From Trochalopteron elliotii (lineage: Eukaryota > Chordata > Aves > Passeriformes > Leiothrichidae), in NCBI GenBank assembly GCA_024734555.1, contig JANPWX010000026.1, forward strand, positions 3,858,903 through 3,922,902: a stretch of DNA of 64,000 bases. Reading direction: 5' to 3'. Positions 11,556 to 27,260 of the stretch are shown piece after piece. Every line of letters begins with the position of its first letter. Positions within the stretch are counted from its first letter, which is position 1. The translations under genes were made by a program, and so were the position numbers. The notes under the pieces were generated by a model. That model saw only the letters and a list, made by a program, of their open reading frames with translations. It did no database searches and was not told the DNA's origin.

Positions 11556-12616
11556 GGTAATGGAGCCAAACTCCATCCATGACCAACCTGACGCATTGAT
11601 TTTAGATACTGTAGTACAACAGTGTGATGATTAAATGCAAGCACTGTGTCTGTTTGTTACCACCTCGGAAACAAAAGGGAAAATATGCCATTAATACTCG
11701 GGTATTACATAGACAATTCACAATTTAAGAAATATGTAAAATTTTCTTTCCTGAATTCTTTTTAATGTTGCCTGTCACTATACCTAGCATAAGTCCAAGA
11801 CATGACTAACAATTTTCCTCTGAGCTATTGGTATTTGGAGTCCTCTGAACCTTTTATTAAACTTTGCTGATAACTTCTGTCAAACCAGATCAACTTTTTT
11901 TTTTAGACTGTGATGATATCCGCCAGAAACACACTTCTGGTGCCAAAAGTGGCATTTTCAAAATCAAGCCAACGGGATCCAATAAGGTTTTGTCAGTTTA
12001 TTGCGACCAAGAGACCACTTTGGGAGGATGGCTATTGATCCAACAGAGAATGGATGGATCAGTGAATTTTAACCGGACCTGGCAAGACTACAAGAAAGGT
12101 TTCGGCAGCGTGGATGGCAGGGGGCAAGGAGAGTTTTGGCTGGGCAATGAAAACCTACACTTGCTGACTCAGAATGATACTCTCCTTCGGGTAGAGTTAG
12201 AGGACTGGGATGGAAATGCTGTGTTTGCAGAGTATTTTGTACAGGTGGGGTCTGAAGCTGAAGGGTACACCCTTGCCGTGTCTTCCTACGAGGGCACAGC
12301 CGGGGACGCCCTGATCACTGGCTGGCTGGAAGAGGGCACCGAGTACACATCCCATGCCCAGATGAAGTTCAGCACCTTCGACCGGGACCAGGACCACTGG
12401 GAGGAGAATTGTGCCGAGATGTATGGGGGGGGCTGGTGGTACAACAGCTGCCAGGCTGCCAACCTCAATGGCATTTACTACCCGGGGGGCCACTACGACC
12501 CCAGGTACAACGTCCCCTACGAGATCGAAAATGGTGTAGTTTGGCTGCCATTTAAAGCCTCTGACTATTCCCTAAAAACTGTTAGAATGAAAATCAGGCC
12601 TGTAGAAACCCTGTAG
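6094..12616 (+). CDS. FGA: Fibrinogen alpha chain, long alpha-E isoform (six exons)
   Basis: Coding exons: 6094-6144, 7965-8093, 8963-9146, 9389-9534, 10476-11544 and 11907-12616; all introns are GT-AG and phases agree, giving 762 residues. Exon 1 encodes a 17-residue signal peptide. Exon 2 gives fibrinopeptide A and knob A. Exons 3-4 give the first disulphide ring (TKCPSGCR) and the coiled coil. Exon 5 opens with the second ring (ACKGTCAR), then the alpha-C connector and alpha-C domain. Exon 6 adds a complete fibrinogen-like globular domain. The E form arises when the donor GTAGTT at 11545 is used: codon AAA, then G joined to AC gives Lys-Asp-Cys-Asp-Asp. Unlike human FGA, exon 5 has no tandem 13-residue repeats, as I recall for chicken. 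The product is secreted by liver as part of the fibrinogen hexamer. Confidence 0.97.
7965..8093 (+). CDS. FGA: FGA exon 2: fibrinopeptide A and knob A
   Basis: Exactly 43 codons. The first 16 residues, AQDGGSSFEQLGGGVR, have the length of human fibrinopeptide A and keep its thrombin-contact features: Phe at position 8 and GGGVR before the cut. Cleavage after the Arg at 8010-8012 exposes GPRLVEH, the A knob that enters the gamma-chain pocket. Two Cys follow (SSCQ and PICADDDW) for the central disulphide knot. A long open frame on the opposite strand over this exon is a shadow. Confidence 0.96.
10476..11555 (+). CDS. FGA: FGA exon 5: alpha-C connector and alpha-C domain
   Basis: A single 1.08 kb exon beginning VDIDIKIRACKGTC, homologous to human VDIDIKIRSCRGSC, the end of the coiled coil. 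The connector has MEVVLERPETDTKLSRGDSS where human reads MELERPGGNEITRGGSTS. Downstream is Ser/Thr/Gly-rich sequence without clear tandem repeats, then an acidic patch (LGEEEEDDFG), then the conserved alpha-C domain. The preceding acceptor is TGTAG at 10471-10475. Confidence 0.95.
   Translation: MDIDIKIRACKGTCARSFDYKVDKESYDNIQKQLAHANSINLHPELQTTTLSTLKMRPLKDSNVPDHFKHKPLPEMHALNIINDIKQMEVVLERPETDTKLSRGDSSYHTAESRGDEPLHTSKLVLPSHGRETASLGDKTSSTVRRCTKTTTKKIVSGPDGPREEVVEKTVSSDGSDCSYLAGNVGGEGSSYHFSGADGLHKLETLFPELESFFTPDSPSTATKHIGGPSSFTTSRHTAGTASSHIGTGVSPHSGTYGGKDKFGDLGEEEEDDFGRLQPSGFPSGSASHSKTVVTSSSSFRNKGGSTFETKSVKIRDINERLGGLEHDQSAEDTPDFQARSFRPSGGKRRTPSTGKGSY
10782..10826 (+). other. FGA: Two RGD integrin-type motifs in the alpha-C connector
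   Basis: RGDS is encoded at 10782-10793 and RGDE at 10815-10826, 11 residues apart, near precursor residues 273 and 284. The segment is predicted to be exposed and disordered from its composition. Integrin binding is an inference from the motif. Confidence 0.8.
11630..11635 (+). promoter_or_regulatory. FGA: Candidate poly(A) signal ATTAAA for the common alpha mRNA
   Basis: The common variant hexamer lies 75 bases after the common-isoform stop and is followed within about 15 bases by a GT-rich stretch (TGTGTCTGTTTGTT). A second ATTAAA occurs at 11856-11861, just before exon 6. Competition between this site and exon 6 splicing would set the alpha to alpha-E ratio. Inferred, not shown. Confidence 0.5.
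11907..12616 (+). CDS. FGA: FGA exon 6: alpha-E fibrinogen-like domain
   Basis: Encodes 236 residues (the first completed by the last base of exon 5) homologous to the beta and gamma C-domains and to human alpha-EC. Landmarks in order: DCDDIRQKHTSG, SVYCDQETTLGGW, LIQQRMDGSVNF, GEFWLGNENLHLLT, YEGTAGDAL, FSTFDRDQDHWEENCAE (calcium-site loop), YGGGWWYNSCQAANLNGIYY and MKIRPVETL. The acceptor follows a run of nine T. The central part of the exon (about 12290-12530) is markedly GC-rich compared with its ends. Stop TAG 12614-12616. Confidence 0.96.
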
Positions 12617-12732
12617 AAAGGCCTTTAATGCATGTTATGACTACAAGTTGAAAAGATTTTTTTATATATGTATGTATGATGTACCTTTACCCTGTGAATG
12701 TGAAGGCAACTGAGCACATTTGGAGATGAAAA

Positions 12733-12738
12733 AATAAA
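12733..12738 (+). promoter_or_regulatory. FGA: FGA alpha-E poly(A) signal AATAAA
   Basis: Canonical hexamer about 120 bases after the alpha-E stop codon, followed by a T-rich stretch near 12760-12780. Confidence 0.8.
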
Positions 12739-12779
12739 CAATGATTAATTACCAACAAGACTTTTTTGATCTTATTTTT

Positions 12780-14428
12780 AACTGACAAAGAAATATTGAT
12801 TTAAAAACTCTTTTGATATGAACTTTGTCTATGTCTTTGGCAGCTCATACCTTGAGATAAAAATTTTTAATTTGAATTATTTACTTTGTTTTAGGAGCGT
12901 TAAAGAAGTAAAAGTGTTTAGAAGTATGTTTGCAACAAAATCCTGCCTCCACTGACAGGGACTGTGAAAGTCTAACCAAGTTCAACATTCACACTCTCAT
13001 TTCCATTTCAAGGGGGCACAACAACAGTGGGAGTCAGCTTTCAGAACCAAGGGTGGTATGGGTTCTCATTTTTGCCACGCACCTAAGAGGGAGCACACTT
13101 TGATAAAGAATGCATGCATTTTAGGGCTCACTTTTAAGAATCTCCTAAGCTTTGATTTTATAAATACGGACATAGACCTTCCATCCCACTAATGACTCAT
13201 AGACAGCTTACCATGCATACTTGTAGCTTCAAAATAAGACAACTCCATGATAACTTATCAAAATGCAACTCCCCAAACAGGCTATTATTTTCTAGTAGCC
13301 ACTAAAAGATTATCACTCTAACCAGAACAAGCCAGATGAGAGCCACCTGAATGTTTCTCAGCACATGTGCCAAGCAAAGAATTTTACTAAGGATAAGGGG
13401 TTTAAATCAGCTTGCTGACAGTGTGTGATAAGGATCTTTTAGACAAAAGCTGGCTGCATGGAATATCAGTTATATTGGTCACACAATTAAAGAAGACCAG
13501 AGAAGACCTTTATACCTTATGGCATAAAAGTACAGAAGTATTTACAGTGTTTAATATTTCTGTGCATCTAGAAAGAAGCATGAGCAAAATTCCTTACCTC
13601 TAATCTCACTGATGTGTTGCATTCCATTTAACAAGATCATCAAATACTGGTAAAGCAGCTCATTTTAGCCTTTTTTTCAGTGTTTCTCAAATACAGCCAC
13701 TGTCTAACCTTTTCAGAAACATTGCTGAAGAGCAAAGACATCTTTACACTTGTGTGAGGAGGTGTCTGTGCTTTTGAAAAACAGGTTTCCACTTGCACAT
13801 TATGTTTTTGCTCCTTAGCCTGAGGGGAAGCCTGCCTGTGTGGATGCTGAACATTTGTGCTCCTTTAGTGAGAAGCTGCCATTATGTCTCCTGTTTTCCT
13901 CCTGGGCTTCACAGATTAAATAAACACTAAAAGTTTCAGGTGGGACCCATCCACCCCTAGTGATCTGGGTCCCTTCCTTTGTGGAGGAAGGCAGAACTCT
14001 TTGGGAGATGTTCATCCTGTTTATCAGGGTTGGGAAGTCTTGTCTCTGTCTGCTCAAGGGAGCATAGACTACTAGGTTTGATGAAATACTCCTCTACTAC
14101 TACTCTGTGACTGAAGACATTAATTACTCTAGTCCCATGATAGGGAGTGTGTGAAAAACACATATGTAGGAAAGCAACTATGTGAACCAGGTCCCAGAAA
14201 AGGACATATTTTATCCAGCAAGAGGATTTGAGCTAAGGGACCAGTGACCTACTCATTTGTTCAACACTCTTTTCACTTTTATTCCTTCTCAAATTGTTAC
14301 ACAGGTAGTTATTGTTACTTTTATAATATAAAAGAAAATAACTGTCTCGTATTTAGTGGAATGCATTTCCTTCTCCCCAGATTACGTGCAGATACTTAAT
14401 AATATGAAGAATACTTTAGTTTTAAGAC
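12780..14428. other. FGA-FGB gap between convergent 3' ends
   Basis: About 1.65 kb separating the tail-to-tail FGA (+) and FGB (-) genes. No exon or recognisable transposon. In human, the FGB-FGA gap contains a liver enhancer (CNC12, established knowledge); whether a counterpart exists here cannot be judged by eye. Small open frames present are not supported as genes. Confidence 0.65.
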
Positions 14429-14525
14429 TTTATTGGCTTTTAGAAAACATTTAGAAATAATCCTCTCCCTCTTTAAAAGAGATACAAAAGACGTTTGTAA
14501 AAGAGTGAAACAAGTTGTTTTTATT
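14429..14525 (-). promoter_or_regulatory. FGB: FGB poly(A) signals (two AATAAA)
   Basis: On the minus strand, AATAAA occurs at 14520-14525 and again at 14429-14434, about 255 and 345 bases beyond the FGB stop codon. Either or both could be used, giving alternative 3' UTR lengths. Confidence 0.65.
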
Positions 14526-14778
14526 TTATCAGTGTTATTCCATAATAGTTAATTCTGTCTTGTGCACAAATGAAAAATGGAAAAAGTACACTTGTGAGCT
14601 ATTTTCATCAGACAGATTTAGATTTACATTTGACACAGCTTTTCCCTTTAGGTAACTGTATGGTTGTACATACAGATTTGGTTCTCATATGTAAAGATAA
14701 GACTGAGTACCATGCTAAAAAGATAACCATGTACAAATACTAAAAGAAAATCCATGAATCTGAACATTCTGATAATGG

Positions 14779-21339
<6,561 letters not shown>

Positions 21340-21412
21340 GGTGCTGGCTTGCTTGAGCTGCTCAGTGATCTTCTCTTTTCATCAGCTCTGATAGGGAGAG
21401 GTCACCTCTGTT

Positions 21413-21504
21413 CTTTTATATGTATACAGCAGCACTAACTTCCAGCTTCACAGTGATAGGATCAACCCTTCTGAGCAATCAGAGTTTCTCTGTTAATATT
21501 CAAC
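21413..21504 (-). promoter_or_regulatory. FGB: FGB promoter: TATA box and HNF1-like site
   Basis: On the minus strand TATAAAAG occupies 21413-21420, predicting transcription start near 21385-21390 and a 5' UTR of about 50 bases. Further upstream, GTTAATATTCAAC is read on the plus strand at 21492-21504 and matches 10 of 12 fixed positions of the palindromic HNF1 consensus, about 105-115 bases before the predicted start. A GCAAT core at about 21473-21477 is a possible C/EBP half-site. Human FGB is driven by HNF1 and C/EBP sites in the same zone (established knowledge). Confidence 0.65.
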
Positions 21505-21937
21505 TCTTCACTCTATGCCTGAATACATCAGTTGTTGAGCAATTCCTCTGGACAACTCTTATCTATATGTCCCAGAGACCTCTGTTGATGCTGGCATCAA
21601 ATACATGTTCAGATCCTTAAAAGTACCTCCTGCTCAGATTACACAAGGTTACCATTTTCTCAAAAATCACAAGTGTTTTAAAACAGCTGAAAAGGTGAAT
21701 GGCCAAAGGAAAAAAAAATTATTAGATGTCATGTTGTGAGGGCTCCTTTTTTCTTCTCTGCTGAAAATGTGAATGTTTTGGAAATAGCACATTAAATGTG
21801 AAGACAACTCACATCAAAGAGGTTTCTGCATTTTTCTAAATAGTTTGATGGTGCCTGATAGGTATGCAAATCTTTGGTTCTTTTAACATAAAAGTGAAAA
21901 AAAAAAGGTATATTGTATTGATTGCAGTATAATTTTG

Positions 21938-21989
21938 AATAAAAGCAATGTTTTTGATTTATTTATAAATATTAATAAAAGCAATGTTT
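21938..21989. repeat. 16-base direct repeat pair, period 36
   Basis: AATAAAAGCAATGTTT occurs at 21938-21953 and again at 21974-21989, exactly 36 bases apart, in AT-rich sequence upstream of FGB. A local tandem duplication is the simplest explanation. Confidence 0.8.
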
Positions 21990-22590
21990 AAAGATTAGAT
22001 TAATACTGTAAGCATAAGCCAATATTATTCCATTAATATAGCCTTGTGATATTGTGAATGAACTAAAAGAATTATTACATATTAATTTGCTGGTGTAATT
22101 TTTCAATACAAAAATTACATCTTTCAAATATTATTTAAATATTTTTAATACCGTTTTAAGAGAATACAGCATGAAGTTACTTGAAATCATAGTGAAATAC
22201 TCAAACGTGCTTTCTAATGTTTTATAGGAAGTTGCATATCACTGCTGTCATATTAGCAGAGTTTTAACATTTCAGTGTGTTTCTAGCCTGTGATTTTGTT
22301 GGGCATCATATATGACCAGAATGTACTGAATTAAATTAAATGTGCCAAGTGAGAGCCAGCACACTTTTCTGAAGTCATTCATATCGATGTCTGAACCAAT
22401 GAAGGTATGTAAACTGTGGTCTGAGCTTCCATTTCAAAGACTAATTTGATGGAGGGGAGGATTTTACAGGAAGCAAAGTAAGAATAACTAAAATTGCTTG
22501 GTTTAGACCTTTTTCCTGTATTCGTGTTGTTGTCAGAATTCTAGTAATCTTTGGAGATTCACAAAATATGAAAACTGTTTAACCTGACTG

Positions 22591-22605
22591 GTTTAATTAT
22601 TAAAC
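22591..22605. promoter_or_regulatory. AT palindrome, HNF1-like
   Basis: GTTTAATTATTAAAC is a perfect 15-base palindrome around a central T. Its inner 13 bases match 10 of 12 fixed positions of the HNF1 consensus. It lies about 1.2 kb upstream of the predicted FGB start. AT-rich sequence yields such matches by chance, so this is only a candidate. Confidence 0.35.
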
Positions 22606-25600
22606 ATTTTGGCCCCAAATCAGCCATGTCTCAAAGAGCTAAAACTCCACTGAATTGTGTCTCCTTGCATGAGGACATCACCAACACTATTAGATTTGGA
22701 AGAACACAAACTTCTCCCTACAGACATTAAAGAAATCTGTCTAAGGCCAAAACTGATATCATTAACAAGTCATTTCTGCTTATGGATGCTAGCCAAGATG
22801 TTATCATTGATTTTGGGAATATCCTAACTTTTAATACAGTTTTCCCTCCATGTACCTCTGAGGGAGGTTCAGCCACCCTCATCTTACATATGGAAGGGAC
22901 ATAGTCATCTTGAACCTTTGCCCAGGGCTTACAAGTAGCTTGTGGTACAGTGGAACTAAAACTAGGTCTCGCTATTCCTGAGTTAGAAACTCAAATTATC
23001 CCAGCTCAGTTCACACAAATCCTAATTAAATTTTAATAATATCAAGTGATATTTGTGCTAAATCTGTTTTGAAACCATCAGCATGTTCTGCAGTAATTTA
23101 TGGTCTCATCTTTCAGGCATTTAGCTCTCTTTAGCTCTTGATGAAGAGCCCTGGTTGTGTCTGTGCGGAGGCTGTCGGAGACTGGACGGCAAGGGCTGGC
23201 GCAGGAGCTGCCAAGCCAACTGCAGAGTCCCAGCAGGGGAAACCCGCAGGCTTGTTCTGCCTTCAGATGGGATTTCCCCTTTGAAACTCAGCCTTTGACC
23301 CTCCCAGCTCCAGTGCTTTTGGCTTCCATGGGAGAGTTGGGTAGTTGTGTCTCCCTGAGGGTTCTCCATGAGCAACACATGCATGTTACATCCCAGCAGG
23401 CTGGCGGCTACGCCCCAAATGACCAGAGGCCTCAGGGCAGGGATCGTGTGACTGTCCACCTGGTAAGCAAGGGCCTTGTCTGCTCTGCAGAGCTTGTGCC
23501 TGGAGATGTTTATCAACAAAAACAGTCCAAATTTGGAATGGCATACAGAGGAGTTTGTCCTGGCAAACATACCCACATACAGAAAAGAATTTTCGCAGCA
23601 GAAGTTGATCTCCATTAGTATCTTGGTTATGAGATGTGATTTTACTCTCATGCTTGCAACCATTACAGTCAGGCTGAGACTTCATAAGGATCGAGTAAAG
23701 CCTTGTGAAGAACCAAAACTATAGCTTAAATTTCTTCTAAAAATGGTATCAAAGAAGCTCTCTCTTCAAAACAGAATAACCTTTCTTCCTTCATGCTCCC
23801 TCCTCCAACTCATGTGGTTAATGAGAAGGTGCTCCCAGAGCTAATGTGGTGATGCCACAGCATGCCTGCTAGAAACTGCAATAATACTCCATGGGCCTGT
23901 TGGTGTTCCAGGACACCCTTCTGTACAGTACTTTTGTACTAAAAAGGCACTTACTGGCAGAGGCATACGTGTGTTTTGAGGAAAGACTGTTTGATCACTG
24001 TCCTGGTGTTTGCTGCGCTGACCAGTGATGCAACCCTCTTTACACAAACCCCCTGTTCCCAGGTGAATAGCTATCACCAGATCATGGCTCTTCAGAGCTG
24101 GATATATCCCCAAAAGAGGTCTTGGGGAACACAACCTTCTTAGGTTAGTGTTTCAATTTAAAAATAGCTGTTGATTTAGAAATGTCCTTCTAAACCAATA
24201 GTGTTGTAATAGTGTCATCCTATGAAAAGAATATTGTAAACTTGAATGTTCATATCTGCTAAGATGATCATCCCTTTTTCTTATTTGCTTTTACTGGTAG
24301 CAAATATTACTTCAAAGGTTTCTTGTAAATGATGTTTAATGCTATCTCCATGTTCTGGGAGCAACATTAATGTTCACCTTGGCTTTAATATAACACTAGA
24401 AGTTCATCCAGTTTGCTAGTCACCGTCTATGAAACAGTGCTTATAAAAAATACATTGTTAGCTATTTCCAGAATTGCAGCTGTAGCTGACATGCAAGAAC
24501 ACATCAAGAAGCCATATATAACAAAGAAAGTTAATGAAGTGCATATTCTTATTAATATTACTGACATGATTTATTGATGTTCCAGGACTAAATTTCACCT
24601 TAGACTAAACCTTCTAGGAAAAAAAGAAAAAGATTAAATTTGTCCTCTAACTGGATTCTGAAACCTCTGAAGAGATTAATCTGTCCTCCGAATTTCCAAA
24701 GCACTACAAGGATAACAGGAAACAAATTCAGATTATAAATTTCTGAGGGGGAATGCTTACATGTAAAAACTTTAGAAAACTACAGCAACTCCAGGGCCAT
24801 GCAAATAATACTAATAATAGTAATAACAAGCACAGACAAGTGTCCTTGCTAAATATATTTTTTTTTCATTTTGCCATCAGAGTGCATATTTCAAATTTGG
24901 TTTCCCTTTAAAAGACAGTGGAAATAAGTGTGATTTCTTTCAACAGAAAATAGGAAGGAAACAACTCTACAGACAGGCAGAGACTAGCCTTTAAACCACT
25001 TCCACATGTGGAATACACCAGTCAACTGAGTGATCAAGCAGGCACATGCTACTCTGTGTGCAACCTTAAAAAGGAAAGATAAACCTGTTTGAAATCCCTA
25101 GCCCTCCTCAAGTTTCCCTTCAAATGTTGTGTATCTTCAGTCTAACCTCATCATCCCAAGAGGATGTAAGAGACTTGCACCATTTTGACACACTGGCCTG
25201 TGGAGTTTGCACTCTGGGTTGCACTTTAAGCAAGGACAGACAATGCTCCCCCTCATTGAGGTGCTGTGCTGGTTTTTACAGGAAGCTCTGAAATCCAACA
25301 GGGATTGCTAGCCTCACCAGAGGGAATACCAAAATAGGCTGACAAGTTAAACATGAAACCTGGCTGCCTTGGCTTGAAACTGAGCTGGCAATAGTTCTCC
25401 ACCGTTAGTGACACAATGTAATTGTGCATTGCATTGCAATTGTGTAATTGCATCTCTTCCCCACTGCTACCTAGAATGTCAGCTGGGTCTCAAAGCTGCT
25501 CCAAGCACGTTTCCATTGCTGTATCCAAAATTACTAAATACAAACCACTAGTGCAGCCACCAGAAGTGACCCACCAGCCTCAGAAAAGACATGATATTTA

Positions 25601-26158
25601 TGTCAAGAAGGCAAGCTGTGTGCCAGAAATAAACCCAGGCTAATGCTCTCCTGTATCTAATAAAGACAGCAGGTTTGAACCAACTGTGTTGCACTGAATT
25701 ACTTCTATCTCAGATGGTTTTGTAAACTGTTCACAGCTCAGGCATGCAGGCAAGCAGACAGAATGAGTGGCTGGTTTAGTAGTAAAGAAGAGCATCATGA
25801 TGGAGTGGCTGCAAAAGGTGAGCTTGCCAAATCCCAGCTACTGCTCAGGAGGACACGACTTCCTGGAATTAAGACCAGATGAATATATGTGGAAGAAAGT
25901 AGGTGCCTGTTTGAAATTTGCACAGATGCATTTGGTTATTCTGCTCAATAATGGAAGTGAAATGTCAGGTGGAGTACCAGGTTACATTTGGAAGAGAATT
26001 ACAACCTCTGCCCTATCACAACCAACACTTTGCCATGAAGCACAGGAATTCCCAGCTCGTTCACATGCTTCACTCTCCATTAAAATGAGGTCCTGTGGAG
26101 CCAAACTAAAGACACTCTTCCCAAAAGATGAGCTTTAATGACTAACATCCACTATCAC

Positions 26159-26502
26159 CGCGGCTCCAAACTCTGCGGCTTTACCCTCGAGAACTCACGA
26201 GGAAAGCAATACTTGAAACCTGTAGCTGCACGGCCCTAGACAGTTGCAGAGGCCGATAGTTTCAGACCCAAAAGGGCACTGCCCAGCTCACGCTCAATCC
26301 CTCAGCCTGCGGAGGAGCGGGGCGGCGGCGGCGCCTCTCCCGCAGGGGCACACCGCCCTCTGCCGGCCGCCGCCAGCCCCGGGCCCGCCGGGGACCCCGC
26401 ACCCACGGGGCCGCGGATGGCTCAGGCCGGAGGGACGGCAGCGGGGTCCGCGGGTCCCACCTGCCGGATTAAGCAGCCCCGTGCCAGAGCACGCGGCACA
26501 GG
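26159..26502. promoter_or_regulatory. CpG-island segment upstream of a CR1 insertion
   Basis: A very GC- and CpG-rich stretch, densest at about 26290-26470. A CR1 fragment separates it from the PLRG1 core promoter island, so the two halves were probably one island. No convincing coding sequence is seen; the open frames here reflect high GC and few stops. Confidence 0.6.
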
Positions 26503-26741
26503 GTTGTGTCCACAGGGTTCTTCAGTACCTCCAGTGAGAGAGACTCCACACCCTTTCTGGGCACCCTGTGCCGGTGCATGATCATCTGCACAGTAAAGTT
26601 CTTCCTCCTGTTCAGGTGGAACTTCCTGTGCATCAGTTTCTGCCCATTGCCTCTTGTCCTATTGCTTGGCACCACCAGGCAGAACTTGGCTCCGTTCTAT
26701 TATCACCACCCCTTTATGTATTTATATACACTGATGAAGTG
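26503..26741 (-). mobile_element. CR1 LINE fragment (reverse orientation)
   Basis: Read on the minus strand, this matches the remembered CR1 3' region: TATATAAATACATAAAGGGG, then a stretch like 'GGACAAGAGGCAATGGGCA', GGAAGTTCCACCTGAACA, GGAGGAAGAACTTTACTGTG, GGAGTCTCTCTCACTGGAGG. It is 5'-truncated, carries small indels and lacks the terminal repeats, so it is an old fragment. It sits about 200 bases before the PLRG1 start codon, inside the CpG island. Confidence 0.82.
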
Positions 26742-27260
26742 ACTCGCACCGCCTGCTCCTGCAGCGCCAGCGGGGCTCGAACCCAGGCCCCCCGGACACG
26801 GAGTACAGGGGTCGCCATGAGCCCCGCCCCTCCATTTTAGCCTCTCCGCCCGTTTCCCCTCTTATGCATCACTTCCGGTGCGGCGCGGGAAGGCGCCGGA
26901 AGTGGCTCCATAGCGGCGGCGGCGGCGGAAGGAGTTCGGTGGCGCCATGGCGGAGGTGAGGAACGGGGCAGTGGCCCCGCACATCCACTCTGTCGCGCCC
27001 CTGAGGCGCCCTGGGCGAGACCAGGGAGCGGGGCCGGGTCGGTGGGGCGAGTTGGGTCGGGGCCGGGCGGAAGAAGCGCCGCCCCGCACCCGCCACCCTC
27101 GCTGTCCCCCGCGTGGGAAAGGCCGCTGTGGGGATGGACCGTGGCGGCCCCTCCATCTCTGCAGCCCCCGCCTGGCTCGGCCCGGGGACAGCAAGGTGCC
27201 CGCAGGACGCAGCGGGTGCGGGTCATCGGAGTGTGCGTGTCTGGGGCGGGAGTGAGCAGC
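26742..27260 (+). promoter_or_regulatory. PLRG1: PLRG1 CpG-island promoter
   Basis: GC- and CpG-rich sequence around exon 1, with an Sp1-type GCCCCGCCCC at 26821-26830 and no TATA box. An inverted pair of ETS-type 8-mers, ACTTCCGG (26871-26878) and CCGGAAGT (26896-26903), is separated by 17 bases. A GGCGGC run follows before the ATG. This is the usual architecture of a housekeeping gene promoter. Confidence 0.75.

Larger units (their letters stand above)
21520..26150. other. FGB-PLRG1 intergenic region (head-to-head)
   Basis: About 4.6 kb between divergent FGB and PLRG1. No exon recognised. It holds a 16-base direct repeat pair (21938-21989), an AT palindrome resembling an HNF1 site (22591-22605), a stretch open on both strands near 23121-23663 without a recognisable domain, and a palindrome-like C/EBP-type cluster near 25415-25455. 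The human counterpart interval contains a fibrinogen enhancer (PFE2, established knowledge). Confidence 0.65.

Noticed and set aside
26760..26815. Possible tRNA-like B box (GGGTTCGAGCCCC on the minus strand)
   Set aside because: The B-box-like core is present but the T-stem pairs poorly and no A box, anticodon arm or acceptor stem of the right length can be folded; it lies in the GC-rich PLRG1 promoter.
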